Positions 9,349 to 18,632 are shown, counted from the first letter of the stretch. The stretch: DNA of 60,000 nt from Nocardioides soli (GCF_014191495.1 NZ_JACHWR010000003.1:1-60000); one strand, 5' to 3'. Program-made: numbers and translations. Notes: generated by a model from the letters alone, not told the origin.

Positions 9349-10659
9349 GTGGCAGTCGACAGGAGTGAGTTGTTGGCCAAGGTTGACTGGGAGCGAGGTG
9401 AAGTGAGCGCCGATATCTTCATTGATGAAGATATCTATCGTCTCGAACTGGAACGGCTGTTCAGCAGGGCCTGGCTGTTCTTGGCCCACGACACCATGAT
9501 CCCCAAGCCCGGTGACTTCCTCAACACCTACATGGGCGGGGACCCCGTCCTCGTGGCACGGCAACGCGACGGCAGCGTCAAGGCATACCTGAACGCCTGT
9601 AGGCACCGGGGCATGAAGGTGTGTCGCGCCGAGGACGGAAACACGAAGCACTTCATGTGCACGTACCACGGTTGGACGTACGACATTGCAGGCAATCTCG
9701 TCAACGTGCCGAACGAACATGACGCATACCACGGCGAGCTTCCTAAGGAAGAGTTCGGCCTAAAGCAGGTTGCACAGATCGATAGCTACAAGGGTCTCAT
9801 CTTTGCCACGTTCGACGCCGACGCTCCGCCACTCCTGGAATATCTGGGCGACTCTGTCTACTATATCGATGCATGGGTCGATCATGTGCCCGGCGGTATC
9901 GAAGTTCTGCCGGGAGTCGTGAAGTGGACAATTCATGGCAATTGGAAGATCGCCGCGGAGCAGTTCGCTGGCGACGGGTACCACGTCAATGTGACCCACA
10001 TGAGTTCGCTAGCCCAGATCAGTAATACCGATCTTTACACTGGCCCTTCTCCCGCTGGATTCCAGTTCTCATCCAGGCTTGGACACGGCTATTCAGGTAT
10101 CTACAATCAACCCAGCCGATTTGAGGACGGGGCGGCAGATTATCGTACCCAGCGCATGCAGACTGCTATCGATCGTCTCGGGCCAGAACGCGCCAACACC
10201 GTGGGCAACTTCACGGTCTTCCCGAACCTCTCTGGGCTCCCAGGTCAGTCGAACCTCCGCGTCTGGCACCCGAAGGGCCCGAACACCTTTCAGATCTGGT
10301 CCTGGACGGTAGTAGACAGGGACGCCCCAGAAGAGGTAAAGCGCGCACAGCAGTTGTCGTCGACGTTGACCGAGGGCGCGGCCGGCACCGTTGAGGTCGA
10401 CGACGGGGAGAACTGGGACCTGATGGGCCAGCTGCTCCAGGATGGTTATCAAACAAGGCTTCTCAAGTGGAACTACCAGATGGGCCTCGGTCACGAAACC
10501 GACGACCACGCGACGTTGCCCGGACGTATCAATGAAATGTATTTCGGCGAGGGCCCGCAGCGCGCCTTCTATCGGCGGTGGCTGGAGTTCATGACGAGCG
10601 AAAAGTGGCCACACTGTGACGACTTCGACGATGACTGGTCAAAGAAGGTGAACCGATGA
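9349..10659 (+). CDS. Rieske aryl dioxygenase, large (alpha) subunit
   Basis: 436 residues, GTG start after AAGGAGG. Catalytic subunit of a ring-hydroxylating dioxygenase that adds O2 to an aromatic ring to give a cis-diol. Rieske [2Fe-2S] ligands are C84, H86, C104 and H107 (CRHRG then CTYHGW). The mononuclear iron site has H212 and H217 in DGYHVNVTH with bridging D209; the third ligand is D351 or D352 in DDGENWDL. Length and the DDGENW motif match the biphenyl/toluene/naphthalene-type alpha subunits that pair with a beta subunit. The beta gene overlaps by ATGA. Ferredoxin (18288) and reductase (32773) genes are present but distant. Substrate is not readable from sequence. The gene is lower in GC than the chromosomal part, consistent with transfer. 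Confidence 0.95.
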   Translation: MAVDRSELLAKVDWERGEVSADIFIDEDIYRLELERLFSRAWLFLAHDTMIPKPGDFLNTYMGGDPVLVARQRDGSVKAYLNACRHRGMKVCRAEDGNTKHFMCTYHGWTYDIAGNLVNVPNEHDAYHGELPKEEFGLKQVAQIDSYKGLIFATFDADAPPLLEYLGDSVYYIDAWVDHVPGGIEVLPGVVKWTIHGNWKIAAEQFAGDGYHVNVTHMSSLAQISNTDLYTGPSPAGFQFSSRLGHGYSGIYNQPSRFEDGAADYRTQRMQTAIDRLGPERANTVGNFTVFPNLSGLPGQSNLRVWHPKGPNTFQIWSWTVVDRDAPEEVKRAQQLSSTLTEGAAGTVEVDDGENWDLMGQLLQDGYQTRLLKWNYQMGLGHETDDHATLPGRINEMYFGEGPQRAFYRRWLEFMTSEKWPHCDDFDDDWSKKVNR

Positions 10660-11219
10660 CGACGCAACTCGAGCGTTCTACTGCACCGATCGCCACGGGT
10701 GTAACGATGCAAGTCCAGCACGAGGTGGAACAGTTCCTCTACGCTGAGGCCCAGTTGCTCGATGACTGGCGCTACCGACACTGGTTTGAGCTCATGGCGG
10801 ACGACATTCGCTACCGGGCTCCACTTCGGAAGAACCGCCTGCGCCGCCAGCGCCTTGAGGACGAAGTTGCCGACCGCGGAACTGAGATGGCGCTGTTCGA
10901 CGACGACAAGGAATCCCTCGACGTTCGCGTCATGCAGCGCGAGACTGGAAAGTTCTGGGCTGAAGACCCGCCGTCACGCACGCGCCACCTGATCAGCAAC
11001 GTCCGGATCTCATTGCCCGTCGATTCTGCCGGGGATGAGTACGACGTTCGGTCGAACTTCATCGTGTACAGGAACCGGCTTGAGACCGAGGTCGACATCT
11101 GGGCGGGTGAACGATTCGATCTACTGCGACGCGATGGCGCCTCGTTCAAGATCGCCCGTCGAACGATCCTTCTGGATCAGAACGTGGTGCTGTCGAAGAA
11201 CCTCAGCGTCTTCTTCTAG
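10656..11219 (+). CDS. Rieske aryl dioxygenase, small (beta) subunit
   Basis: 187 residues. The ATG overlaps the alpha stop (ATGA), so expression is coupled. NTF2/SnoaL-like fold of the ring-hydroxylating beta family: VEQFLYAEAQLLDDWRYRHW near residue 25, DIRYRAPLR, the conserved EDPPSRTRHLISNVRI near residue 105, and the C-terminal RRTILLDQNVVLSKNLSVFF. The beta subunit supports the alpha3beta3 hexamer and has no metal centre. Its similarity to biphenyl/cumene-type subunits supports a class II/III three-component enzyme needing ferredoxin plus reductase. Confidence 0.93.
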   Translation: MTTQLERSTAPIATGVTMQVQHEVEQFLYAEAQLLDDWRYRHWFELMADDIRYRAPLRKNRLRRQRLEDEVADRGTEMALFDDDKESLDVRVMQRETGKFWAEDPPSRTRHLISNVRISLPVDSAGDEYDVRSNFIVYRNRLETEVDIWAGERFDLLRRDGASFKIARRTILLDQNVVLSKNLSVFF

Positions 11220-11261
11220 GAGAGACCAGGTGACTCGCACCAGCAGGGAAATCGATTCCAC

Positions 11262-12203
11262 ATGAGCGCAGATCTGAACGACAACCAGTCGATGTCATCG
11301 CCAGGCAGTCCGCTGCCGCTTAGTCAATCGCTGTGGCAGAGCGTAGCTAGTGTCTCCCACCAACTGCGGTACATCGAAACAAGCACGGGGGCCCGAACTC
11401 GCATCATCGAAGCGGGCGCGGGCCCCTCCCTGCTCCTCTTGCATGGTACGGGCGGGCATCTGGAGGTCTTTCTGCGAAACGTTGGGTCCTTCGCTGACGA
11501 CTTTCACGTGGTCGCGATGGACCTATTGGGTCATGGTCTAACTGATTTCCCGGATGATGAGCAGCCGTTCGACTGGCGCACAGTCGGGGAGCACGTTCTC
11601 GCGACCATGGACGCGCTTGGCATCGACTCCGCGGCCATCGTCGGTGAAGCTCTCGGTGCACAAGTTGCCCAGTGGTTGGCTGTCAATCACCCAGCTCGGG
11701 TTGACTCCCTGGTCCTGTGCTGCGCATGCATTCTTCCGGAGGAAGACGCAGACGATCCCTCTCTCATGCACTCTCAAGCGGCTTTTCAGGAGCTCACGGC
11801 ACGGGTACTCAAGGACCCCGGATCTGTTGAACTCATGCGTGAGCGCATGAGTTGGTTGCATTTGGGACGGGAACAAGTCGACGAGGAGATGCTCGAACTA
11901 CGGATGCGGTTCTGGACACGTAAAGGGTTCACAGATGCGCACAAGAGGCTTCTGGGCTCATTGCGCACCGCCAGGCATGACTCTCGAACGTCCGTCAGCC
12001 AGACTGAACTGCAGCAAATCCGCATCCGAACGCTGATTGTATGGACCGAGCAGAATCCACTGTTCAGCCTCGACTCTGCGCTCCGACTAGCGGAGTATCT
12101 TCCAAATGCACAGTGTGAGGTCTTCTTGGAGTCTGCGATGTGGCCCCAGTTTGACGAAGCGGCCAAGTTCAACGCGCTGGTCAAGTCATGGCTACGGGCA
12201 TAG
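11262..12203 (+). CDS. Alpha/beta-hydrolase fold protein lacking the catalytic triad
   Basis: 313 residues, ATG 11262. Clearly of the meta-cleavage-product hydrolase group by its oxyanion region LLLLHGTGGH (57-66), MDLLGHGLTDFP and cap domain. However, the nucleophile elbow reads GEALG, so the serine position is A130. The acid position in VWTEQNPLF is N265 where D is expected. The general base in ESAMWPQF is M293 where GHWPQF-type H is expected. All three triad residues are replaced while the frame stays intact, so it looks like a selected non-hydrolytic homologue, not a random pseudogene. It follows the dioxygenase beta gene (42-bp gap). It could be a binding or structural partner, or use a triad-independent reaction. 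Confidence 0.88.
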   Translation: MSADLNDNQSMSSPGSPLPLSQSLWQSVASVSHQLRYIETSTGARTRIIEAGAGPSLLLLHGTGGHLEVFLRNVGSFADDFHVVAMDLLGHGLTDFPDDEQPFDWRTVGEHVLATMDALGIDSAAIVGEALGAQVAQWLAVNHPARVDSLVLCCACILPEEDADDPSLMHSQAAFQELTARVLKDPGSVELMRERMSWLHLGREQVDEEMLELRMRFWTRKGFTDAHKRLLGSLRTARHDSRTSVSQTELQQIRIRTLIVWTEQNPLFSLDSALRLAEYLPNAQCEVFLESAMWPQFDEAAKFNALVKSWLRA

Positions 12204-12432
12204 TCGCCACCATCTCGCGTTCTGCGTGGATCCGCTGCCCAGTGCATGTCTAGGTCAGCGATTCTGTTATCTGGCCGCGCCATTAGAACAGATCGCGGCT
12301 TATGCGCACCAACAGCCAGCGACATCCCTCCAACTAACACTTGAAGCCTGTCCGGAGGTCTGCTCAGTGGAACACATTGCTACACGCCATCCAGTACATC
12401 TGTAAGAATCCTCACACGCTGAGGGAGGAACT

Positions 12433-14043
12433 TTGTCTGAGGGGAGTGGATCGTTGACGATGGATGAGAAGCAAAAGCCGGCCTTCATCCGCGTGCGAGG
12501 AATATGCAAGTCATTCCCTGGCGTACAGGTGCTGGATGACGTATCGCTCGATCTTCACAGGGGCGAAATTCGCGGGCTCACCGGCGAAAACGGGTCCGGA
12601 AAGTCCACTCTCGCCAAGATCTTGACGGGCCTGTATCAGCCGGAGGCGGGATCGATTGAAATCGACGGAAAGGAGGTGCTGCTAAAAGGTCCCGCAAGCG
12701 CCGCCTCGTACGGAATCATTGCGGTCAGTCAAGAACTCACTCTCGCGCCCGAACTCACGGTCGCTGAGAATATCTGCTTGGGACAACTGCCCCGCAAGAA
12801 GTTGGGCACCGTCGATTGGCAACGTTGTCGACTGATTGCCCGTGATGTGCTTGCCCGTTTGAATTTGGAAATCGATGAACAGGCGATCGTAGGGAAGTTG
12901 CCCATCGAACTGCGTCAGGCAGTGGAAATCGCGCGTGCCCTTTCCAGGAACGCGAAGCTCTTGATTCTCGACGAGGCCACAAGTTCCTTGTCAGAGGCTG
13001 CCACAGACCGCCTATTGACAATAGTTGAGGAGATGCGCGACAAGGACGCCGCCATCCTCATGATCACCCACCGGATGCCAGAGCTCTATCGATCAGCCAG
13101 CCGGGCCACTGTGCTGCGAGACGGCAAAGTCGTCGACACCGTTGCGCTGCCCGCGACATCTGAGTCGACGCTCGTTCGACTCATGGTCGGGCGCGAAGTG
13201 GGCGACTATTACGGCGCGCGCACGTCTGCCCCGGGCGACGTGGTCATGCGCGTACGGGGGCTCGACACGGACGGAGGAGTTCTCGGGGGAGCGTCGTTCG
13301 ACCTCAGACGTGGCGAGATCCTCGGTATAGCTGGACTCGTCGGCTCTGGAAAGTCTGAGCTGGCGTTGGCTATCGCTGGTGCCATCCCAAGCACAGGATC
13401 GATCGAGGTCGCCGGAAGGCAGCTCAAGGACCGATCTCCCCGCGGCGCACTCGCAGCCGGAATCGGTTACGTCCCAGACGATCGGAAGGCGGCAGCCATC
13501 CTGCCCCGGAGGAGCGTCGTCGAGAATTTCGCTCTCGGATGGATGGACAACGTCTCGCGCTATGGGTTCATGCGCGTCCGCGAAGAGCGCAGACGGGTCA
13601 ATGAGGCGTCGGCTGACTACGGTGTACGGGCCCTATCTGAGGCGGTACCGATCGCGCTCCTGTCTGGGGGCAACCAGCAGAAGGTGGTCGTTGGTCGAAC
13701 GTTTGGGCGTGCGGAGTGCAACATATTCGTGCTTCACGAGCCGACGCGTGGCATCGATGTTGCAGCCAAGAGCGAGTTGTACAAGCTCGTGCAAGCCGAA
13801 GTGGACGCTGGCGCAGCTGTCATCGTCGTCTCGTCCGAATTGCCCGAGCTGCTCGGCTTGGCCGATCGCATCCTTGTATTCCATCGCGGCAGGGTCCATG
13901 CAGAATTTGCGGCCGGCCAAGTGGACGAAGAAACCCTCGCTGCCGTTGCGGTATCAGGTACGGACTCGGGCATGGACCTGGCAAGAGAAGGCGAGGCCAT
14001 GTGGGCCGATATCACGGATGGCGCGTCACCGAGTCTTAGGTAG
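12433..14043 (+). CDS. Sugar-type ABC importer ATPase with two ATP-binding domains
   Basis: 536 residues, RbsA/MglA-like duplicated ATPase of the CUT2 importer group. First domain: Walker A GENGSGKST, degenerate signature ELRQAVEIARAL, Walker B LLILDEAT, H-loop ITHRMPE. Second domain: Walker A GLVGSGKSE, full signature LSGGNQQK, Walker B FVLHEPTRGID, in which the usual Asp before the catalytic Glu is His (H435). The start is uncertain: TTG 12433 gives the longest frame, but TTG 12454 has a better spaced GGGGAG; ATG 12460 is also in frame. Permease and binding-protein genes follow. The 229 bp upstream hold no gene. In this setting the importer may take up an aromatic glycoside-like or unusual substrate, which is inference. 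Confidence 0.92.
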   Translation: MSEGSGSLTMDEKQKPAFIRVRGICKSFPGVQVLDDVSLDLHRGEIRGLTGENGSGKSTLAKILTGLYQPEAGSIEIDGKEVLLKGPASAASYGIIAVSQELTLAPELTVAENICLGQLPRKKLGTVDWQRCRLIARDVLARLNLEIDEQAIVGKLPIELRQAVEIARALSRNAKLLILDEATSSLSEAATDRLLTIVEEMRDKDAAILMITHRMPELYRSASRATVLRDGKVVDTVALPATSESTLVRLMVGREVGDYYGARTSAPGDVVMRVRGLDTDGGVLGGASFDLRRGEILGIAGLVGSGKSELALAIAGAIPSTGSIEVAGRQLKDRSPRGALAAGIGYVPDDRKAAAILPRRSVVENFALGWMDNVSRYGFMRVREERRRVNEASADYGVRALSEAVPIALLSGGNQQKVVVGRTFGRAECNIFVLHEPTRGIDVAAKSELYKLVQAEVDAGAAVIVVSSELPELLGLADRILVFHRGRVHAEFAAGQVDEETLAAVAVSGTDSGMDLAREGEAMWADITDGASPSLR

Positions 14044-14048
14044 GAATT

Positions 14049-15119
14049 ATGACATTGCTGGCACCTGAGGATCTCCAAATGGAATCCACCGACAACAACA
14101 GGAGTATTGGGCTCGCCAAGAAGAGCTACGTGCGCCTGGCCCAGGGTAAGCAATCGGGCCTGCTCATCGCGCTCCTATCGGTCTGTACCTACTTCGCGAT
14201 TACAGAACCGATCTTCGCTACGTGGGGAAACGTGACGAATATCGTTTCGAGCAACAGCTCGGTCCTGATCTTGGCAATCGGGGCGACGTTCGTGATCTTG
14301 ATCGGACAGCTTGATCTGTCTGCCGCCGCGGCCGCCGCTGCGTCAGGAGTTGCTATGGGGTTGGCTTTGGAGAGTGCTGCGCCGACCGTAGTTGCTGTTG
14401 TCCTTCCTATCGCGGTGGGCGTCGCCATCGGCTTGATCAACGGAGCGCTTATTGCGTGGGCGAAGATCTCGTTCCTAGTCGTGACCCTCGGCACAATGTC
14501 AATCCTCATGACCATCGCACTGGTGCCAAGCGACGGACACACCATCAGTGTTTTCGGGTTCGCGGGTTTCGGGCCGATCGCATCATTCGTCAATAGCGGC
14601 GTCGGTCCGTTTCCGGTGCTGATGCTGTTCGATGTGCTGCTGGTTGCACTGGCAATAGTGGTGTTGCGATTTACCAAATTCGGCCGCTCAGTCTTTGCGA
14701 TCGGATCAAACATCGAGGCGGCGCGGCTTAATGGTATCCACGTGACACGGATGATCATTTCTGTCTATGTCCTCGCAGGGATGACCGCAGGTATGGCCAG
14801 CATCGTTCAGGTTGGTCGACTAACCGGCGCTTCGCCGGCTGTTGACATGACACAGCTGATGACTGTGATCGCTGCTGTACTCATCGGTGGAACAGCATTC
14901 TCCGGTGGTGAGGGCGGTGTTTTAGGAACCGTCCTTGGCGTAGTTTTCTTGAGCGTAGTTCAGAACGGCGTGACCCTGAGCGAAGTGTCGTCATTCTGGC
15001 AAGGAGCAATCAATGGCTGCATCTTGATTGCAGCCGTTGGCCTCGGATCTCTTCGTGGGAGTGGTGGAAGACTCGGGCCGCGAAGGAGGGGAGGGCGCAG
15101 AGGCCGCATCAGGGCCTGA
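14049..15119 (+). CDS. ABC importer permease, RbsC-like
   Basis: 356 residues, ATG 14049, five bases after the ATPase stop. Integral membrane permease of the CUT2 (ribose/galactose) group: eight to ten hydrophobic segments, family motif ILAIGATFVILIGQLDLSAA near residue 80, and EAARLNGIHVTRMIISVYVL plus GGTAFSGGEGGVLGTVLG in the C-terminal half. It ends in an unusually basic tail (RRRGGRRGRIRA). It forms a homodimer with the double ATPase in the membrane. Confidence 0.92.
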   Translation: MTLLAPEDLQMESTDNNRSIGLAKKSYVRLAQGKQSGLLIALLSVCTYFAITEPIFATWGNVTNIVSSNSSVLILAIGATFVILIGQLDLSAAAAAAASGVAMGLALESAAPTVVAVVLPIAVGVAIGLINGALIAWAKISFLVVTLGTMSILMTIALVPSDGHTISVFGFAGFGPIASFVNSGVGPFPVLMLFDVLLVALAIVVLRFTKFGRSVFAIGSNIEAARLNGIHVTRMIISVYVLAGMTAGMASIVQVGRLTGASPAVDMTQLMTVIAAVLIGGTAFSGGEGGVLGTVLGVVFLSVVQNGVTLSEVSSFWQGAINGCILIAAVGLGSLRGSGGRLGPRRRGGRRGRIRA

Positions 15120-15173
15120 ACAGAAAGCGTCCACCCTAAACATAGTTCCCCTTTGAAAGGATCGGATATTACT

Positions 15174-16190
15174 GTGAAGTTGGTCTTTGTACGTCTTATG
15201 GTCCCACTTCTTGCCTGCGGACTCACTGCCTCCGCGTGCGGATCTTCAAGTGACGCTTCTCTCAACGGGTCCTCTGAAGAAAGTACGATGATAGGATTTG
15301 CTTCTCCTGTCGCTTCACAGCCAAGCGTTGCGCTCGTCGGGCACGGAATGAAGGAAGCCGCGGAGTCCATCGGCTGGCATGCGACCGTTCTCGACGCCAA
15401 TCTCGATCCGAATGCTCAGGTCTCGAACATTCAGAGCCTGATCCAGCAGGACGCTGGCGCGATCGCATCGTGGACCCTTGATGCAGGTGCCACGGCAGGT
15501 ATTTACGCCCAGGCCGATCAGGCAAACGTTCCCATCATCGGTGTCAACTCCGAGGGTAGCGGCGTCAAGTACGCCGTGTGGAATGAGATCCAGCAGTGCT
15601 CGCCCGGGGGCCCGGCAGAACAGACCGCCGATCTGATCGCATCGAAATTCCCCGATGGGAACGTCGTCACGATCGGGCTCGACGTTGTGCCGTCGTGGGC
15701 GTCGGTGGCCGATTGTTTCGAGAAGGCCGCGAAGCAGGCGGGCCTAACCATCCTCGCACATCAGTCGAACAATAGCGACGACGCTGCCGGCGCGCAGAAG
15801 CTCACCGCTGACATGCTCACGAAGTATCCGGACGTGAACGCCATCTGGGCGTACAACGACGCCTCCGCGCTTGGCGCCTCGGCCGCAGTCATTGCAGCAG
15901 GGAAGACCGTCTCAGATGGCGAATCCGATGGAATCATTATCACTGGCGAGAATGGCGACTCGGACGCAATCCAAGCTGTGCGTGACGGTCGTCTCACCGG
16001 CACATGGGATCTGAATATGGTGGAGTTCGGCTGGCTCATCGTGAAGACGGCGGAAGATGCACTTAAGGAAGGTACGGCTCCCGCGAAGACGGTTCTTCGG
16101 TCGACTCTGTGGACCGCGAACAACATCGACGATTACGTGCCCCCGAAGGATCGCGATGTCAGTTTCGAGGAGCTGGACATCGTCGAGTAG
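15174..16190 (+). CDS. ABC importer substrate-binding lipoprotein
   Basis: 338 residues from GTG 15174, chosen because it starts the signal peptide directly (KLVFVRLMVPLLACGLT); TTG 15153 is seven codons longer. Lipobox-like end TASAC, so the mature protein is probably lipid-anchored at Cys. Periplasmic-binding-protein-like I fold (Peripla_BP_4): GFASPVASQPSVALVGHGMK, then QQDAGAIASWTLDAGATAGI, and AIWAYNDASALGASAAVIAA near residue 230. It delivers the ligand to the permease at 14049. The ligand is unknown; such proteins bind sugars and, in some catabolic clusters, other small polar compounds. Confidence 0.92.
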   Translation: MKLVFVRLMVPLLACGLTASACGSSSDASLNGSSEESTMIGFASPVASQPSVALVGHGMKEAAESIGWHATVLDANLDPNAQVSNIQSLIQQDAGAIASWTLDAGATAGIYAQADQANVPIIGVNSEGSGVKYAVWNEIQQCSPGGPAEQTADLIASKFPDGNVVTIGLDVVPSWASVADCFEKAAKQAGLTILAHQSNNSDDAAGAQKLTADMLTKYPDVNAIWAYNDASALGASAAVIAAGKTVSDGESDGIIITGENGDSDAIQAVRDGRLTGTWDLNMVEFGWLIVKTAEDALKEGTAPAKTVLRSTLWTANNIDDYVPPKDRDVSFEELDIVE

Positions 16191-16254
16191 GACGACCCCC
16201 GCGTTGGGGGCTCTGACTCTACCGAACCGAACGAAGTCGACCGGAGGAATTGTG

Positions 16255-17172
16255 ATGTCTGGAGGCGGTGTGTCGCAGCTCGCTTACGTCGAGCTGCGCG
16301 TGATGAGCCTGTCGGAATGGGAGCGATTTGGTCGAGCAATAGGGGTACAGTGCGTCAGGCGCGAGGCGGCGCCTGACAGCGAGATGCTTCTGCGCATCGA
16401 CGAGCGTGATTACCGCTTCTGGCTCAAAGAAGACCGTGCGGACTCCCTTGGAGCCGTCGGGTGGGAGGTACCCTCCGCTGAGGCGTACTCGGGAGTGGTG
16501 AACAGGGCACGCGAGTGGGGCGTTGAGGTCGAGGAGTGCGATCCTTCTTATGCGATCGAGCGGCGGTATGGACGCGTCGCTCGGTTGCGAGACCCAGCCG
16601 GGATGCCCCTCGAGATTGGGTATGCACCGATTGTGGGTCCTGCACGATTCGAGCGCTCGCGTCCAATTAGCGGCTTCAAGGCGGACAATCTGGGGCTGGG
16701 ACATCTATTTGCGTACGTTCCTGATATTGGCGAAATTGAGGAATTCTACAAAGAGGTTCTCGGTTTCCGCACGAGCGATTACATCACTTGGCCCGAGGCC
16801 GACATTGACGCGGTTTTCCTCAGGTGCAATTCGCGACACCACAGTGTGGCGTTCGCTGAGAGCTCTTCTGCTGCACCTCGCCATCTCGAGCACGTAATGC
16901 TGGAGACATACGAGGTCGACGATCTGGGCTTGGTGCTCGATGCGTTGCAAAGTGAAAAGTTTTCATTGGGGACGTCCCTTGGTCGTCACATCAATGACAG
17001 GATGCTGTCGTTCTATGCAAGCACCCCGTCCGGTTTCTGGCTGGAGTACGGGTGCGATGCAGTGTCTGTTGAGGACAACGGGTCTTGGGAGATTAAGCGG
17101 TATTCAAACGGACACACATGGGGTCACGCCATGGGTGTCGGACTGACGCCTCGGCTTCTGTCGTTCGGGTAG
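16255..17172 (+). CDS. Type I extradiol ring-cleavage dioxygenase
   Basis: 305 residues from ATG 16255, preceded by GGAGGAA. Two vicinal-oxygen-chelate domains as in BphC. Fe(II) ligands are H150 (GLGHLFAYV), H213 (LEHVMLE) and E264 (FWLEYGCD). Catalytic helpers H195/H196 (NSRHHSVAF) and Y254 (LSFYASTPSGF) are present, so the enzyme should be active. It opens a catechol next to the hydroxyls (meta cleavage). Domain 1 has no metal ligands, as usual. In the pathway it would act on the diol made by the Rieske dioxygenase after dehydrogenation. It stands 64 bp after the binding-protein gene and is probably in the same transcript. Confidence 0.93.
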   Translation: MSGGGVSQLAYVELRVMSLSEWERFGRAIGVQCVRREAAPDSEMLLRIDERDYRFWLKEDRADSLGAVGWEVPSAEAYSGVVNRAREWGVEVEECDPSYAIERRYGRVARLRDPAGMPLEIGYAPIVGPARFERSRPISGFKADNLGLGHLFAYVPDIGEIEEFYKEVLGFRTSDYITWPEADIDAVFLRCNSRHHSVAFAESSSAAPRHLEHVMLETYEVDDLGLVLDALQSEKFSLGTSLGRHINDRMLSFYASTPSGFWLEYGCDAVSVEDNGSWEIKRYSNGHTWGHAMGVGLTPRLLSFG

Positions 17173-17320
17173 GGTTTGATATCGACACACATCCCCGCTT
17201 GTACGAGAGTTCGTGTTGCCAACAGTTTGCTTGGCGCTGATCCGTAGCCGGCCCGTCTAGCTGAGGGACGCGGCCCCTCCCGCCGAGCACGGCCTGCCGA
17301 AGTTTGCGATTAACGCTAGT

Positions 17321-18211
17321 ATGTCATTGAAGGGTGTTGGTGCAAGAGTGAGCGACTTCGAGCTGCTGCCTCCTGCCGATATGAGCCACATGATCTCCAC
17401 ACGTGAGGGCCCACTTCACTTTCAAGATGTCGGTACAGGTCAGCCGGTGCTCTTCATACATTCCTTCGGTCCTCAACCAGGCGTGACCGCGTGGATGATC
17501 TTCCACCGCGTGCTGCGGGAGATTTCGACGTCGAGAAGATGCATCGCCCTGGACATGCCGAACTTTGGCTTGTCTGGACCGATTGTCTACGACGAACCGT
17601 TCCACGACGTGGTCGTGCGTTCAGTTCTGTCGTTGATGGATCATCTCGATCTCGACGAGGTTCCAGTTGTTGGAACATCCATGGGCGCAACGGTTGCGCT
17701 CGATCTCGCGATCACGGCTCCACACCGAGTATCGGGACTCGTCGTTGGATCGTGCCACGCGTCAACTGGAGGAGATCCATATCTACTTGGGCCATTTCCG
17801 TCTGAAGTCCAGCGACTTTATGACGAGGCGCAACTCCATCCGACGGATCTGACTCATACTGTGCGGCTACTGAAGGCATTGGTGTACGACGAGACGGTCG
17901 TGACAGAGGCCATGGTGTCCGCGATTCAAGCCTTTCGCGATAGCCGGCTGGGCCATTGGAGGGCTGTGTCTCAATCTACGAGCAGGGCGCACAGCAATTT
18001 GAGCGCATTGTCCTCGATCGGTATCCCCATGAGGATTATTCACGGTCGATTCGACCGGATGGTCCCTTTTGAACAGGCGCTTATGCTCATGAGCTATGTT
18101 CGTCATGCCGATGTAACTCTTCTCAATCAATGCGGCCATTGGCCTGCGTTCGAACGTCCTGTGGCGTTTTCGTCGATTGTGGAAGAGTGGCTGGATTCGA
18201 ATCATTGGTGA
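17321..18211 (+). CDS. Alpha/beta hydrolase with intact triad
   Basis: 296 residues, ATG 17321 (GTG 17348 is possible). Oxyanion region VLFIHSFGPQPG, nucleophile elbow GTSMG with S120, acid D245 (GRFDRMVP), base H273 (CGHWPAFE). The triad is complete, in contrast to the homologue at 11262. The family includes meta-cleavage-product hydrolases (BphD, TodF, DbfC types), which split the ring-opened dienoate. Here it is the best candidate for hydrolysing the extradiol product, alone or together with the amidase at 31243. It sits between the extradiol dioxygenase and the ferredoxin. Confidence 0.9.
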   Translation: MSLKGVGARVSDFELLPPADMSHMISTREGPLHFQDVGTGQPVLFIHSFGPQPGVTAWMIFHRVLREISTSRRCIALDMPNFGLSGPIVYDEPFHDVVVRSVLSLMDHLDLDEVPVVGTSMGATVALDLAITAPHRVSGLVVGSCHASTGGDPYLLGPFPSEVQRLYDEAQLHPTDLTHTVRLLKALVYDETVVTEAMVSAIQAFRDSRLGHWRAVSQSTSRAHSNLSALSSIGIPMRIIHGRFDRMVPFEQALMLMSYVRHADVTLLNQCGHWPAFERPVAFSSIVEEWLDSNHW

Positions 18212-18287
18212 GGCCGGTGACGCGGTTGTCGTAGAGCAATCCGGATTCGCGTGAGCCCTTTGACAAGATTTTGGAGAGTGCGAGAGA

Positions 18288-18632
18288 ATGATCAACCAGA
18301 CGGAACCCGAATGGCACGACGTTTGTGCCGTTTCCGAGCTTGCGCCGGGCGATGCGCGAGTGTTGGAGATTGAACCGCCTGTCGCGATCTTCTTTGTGGG
18401 TGGTGAGTACTTTGCAACGGACGATACGTGCACCCACGCTCAGTCGTCGTTGGCCGACGGATACATCGAAGGCCAGACTGTTGAGTGTGAATTCCATTTC
18501 GCGAAGTTTTGTCTCCGGACGGGTGCAGCTCTAACGCCCCCGGCCGTGACGCCACTTAGGTCCTATCCTGTAGACATCGTCGGTGGGATGGTACGGGTAG
18601 ATCTATCGGCTCGTAACGCTGATCCTAATTGA
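18288..18632 (+). CDS. Rieske-type ferredoxin of the dioxygenase system
   Basis: 114 residues, ATG 18288. Single Rieske domain with C48/H50 (CTHAQSSL) and C67/H70 (CEFHFAKF), the CxH-x16-CxxH spacing of BphF-type ferredoxins. It carries electrons from the reductase (32773) to the alpha subunit (9349). The C-terminal strand PVDIVGGMVRVDL is typical. It is the last catabolic gene before the IS30/IS21 nest. The reductase is separated from it by about 14 kb of mostly mobile DNA, suggesting that the cluster was split or assembled by insertion elements. Confidence 0.93.
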   Translation: MINQTEPEWHDVCAVSELAPGDARVLEIEPPVAIFFVGGEYFATDDTCTHAQSSLADGYIEGQTVECEFHFAKFCLRTGAALTPPAVTPLRSYPVDIVGGMVRVDLSARNADPN

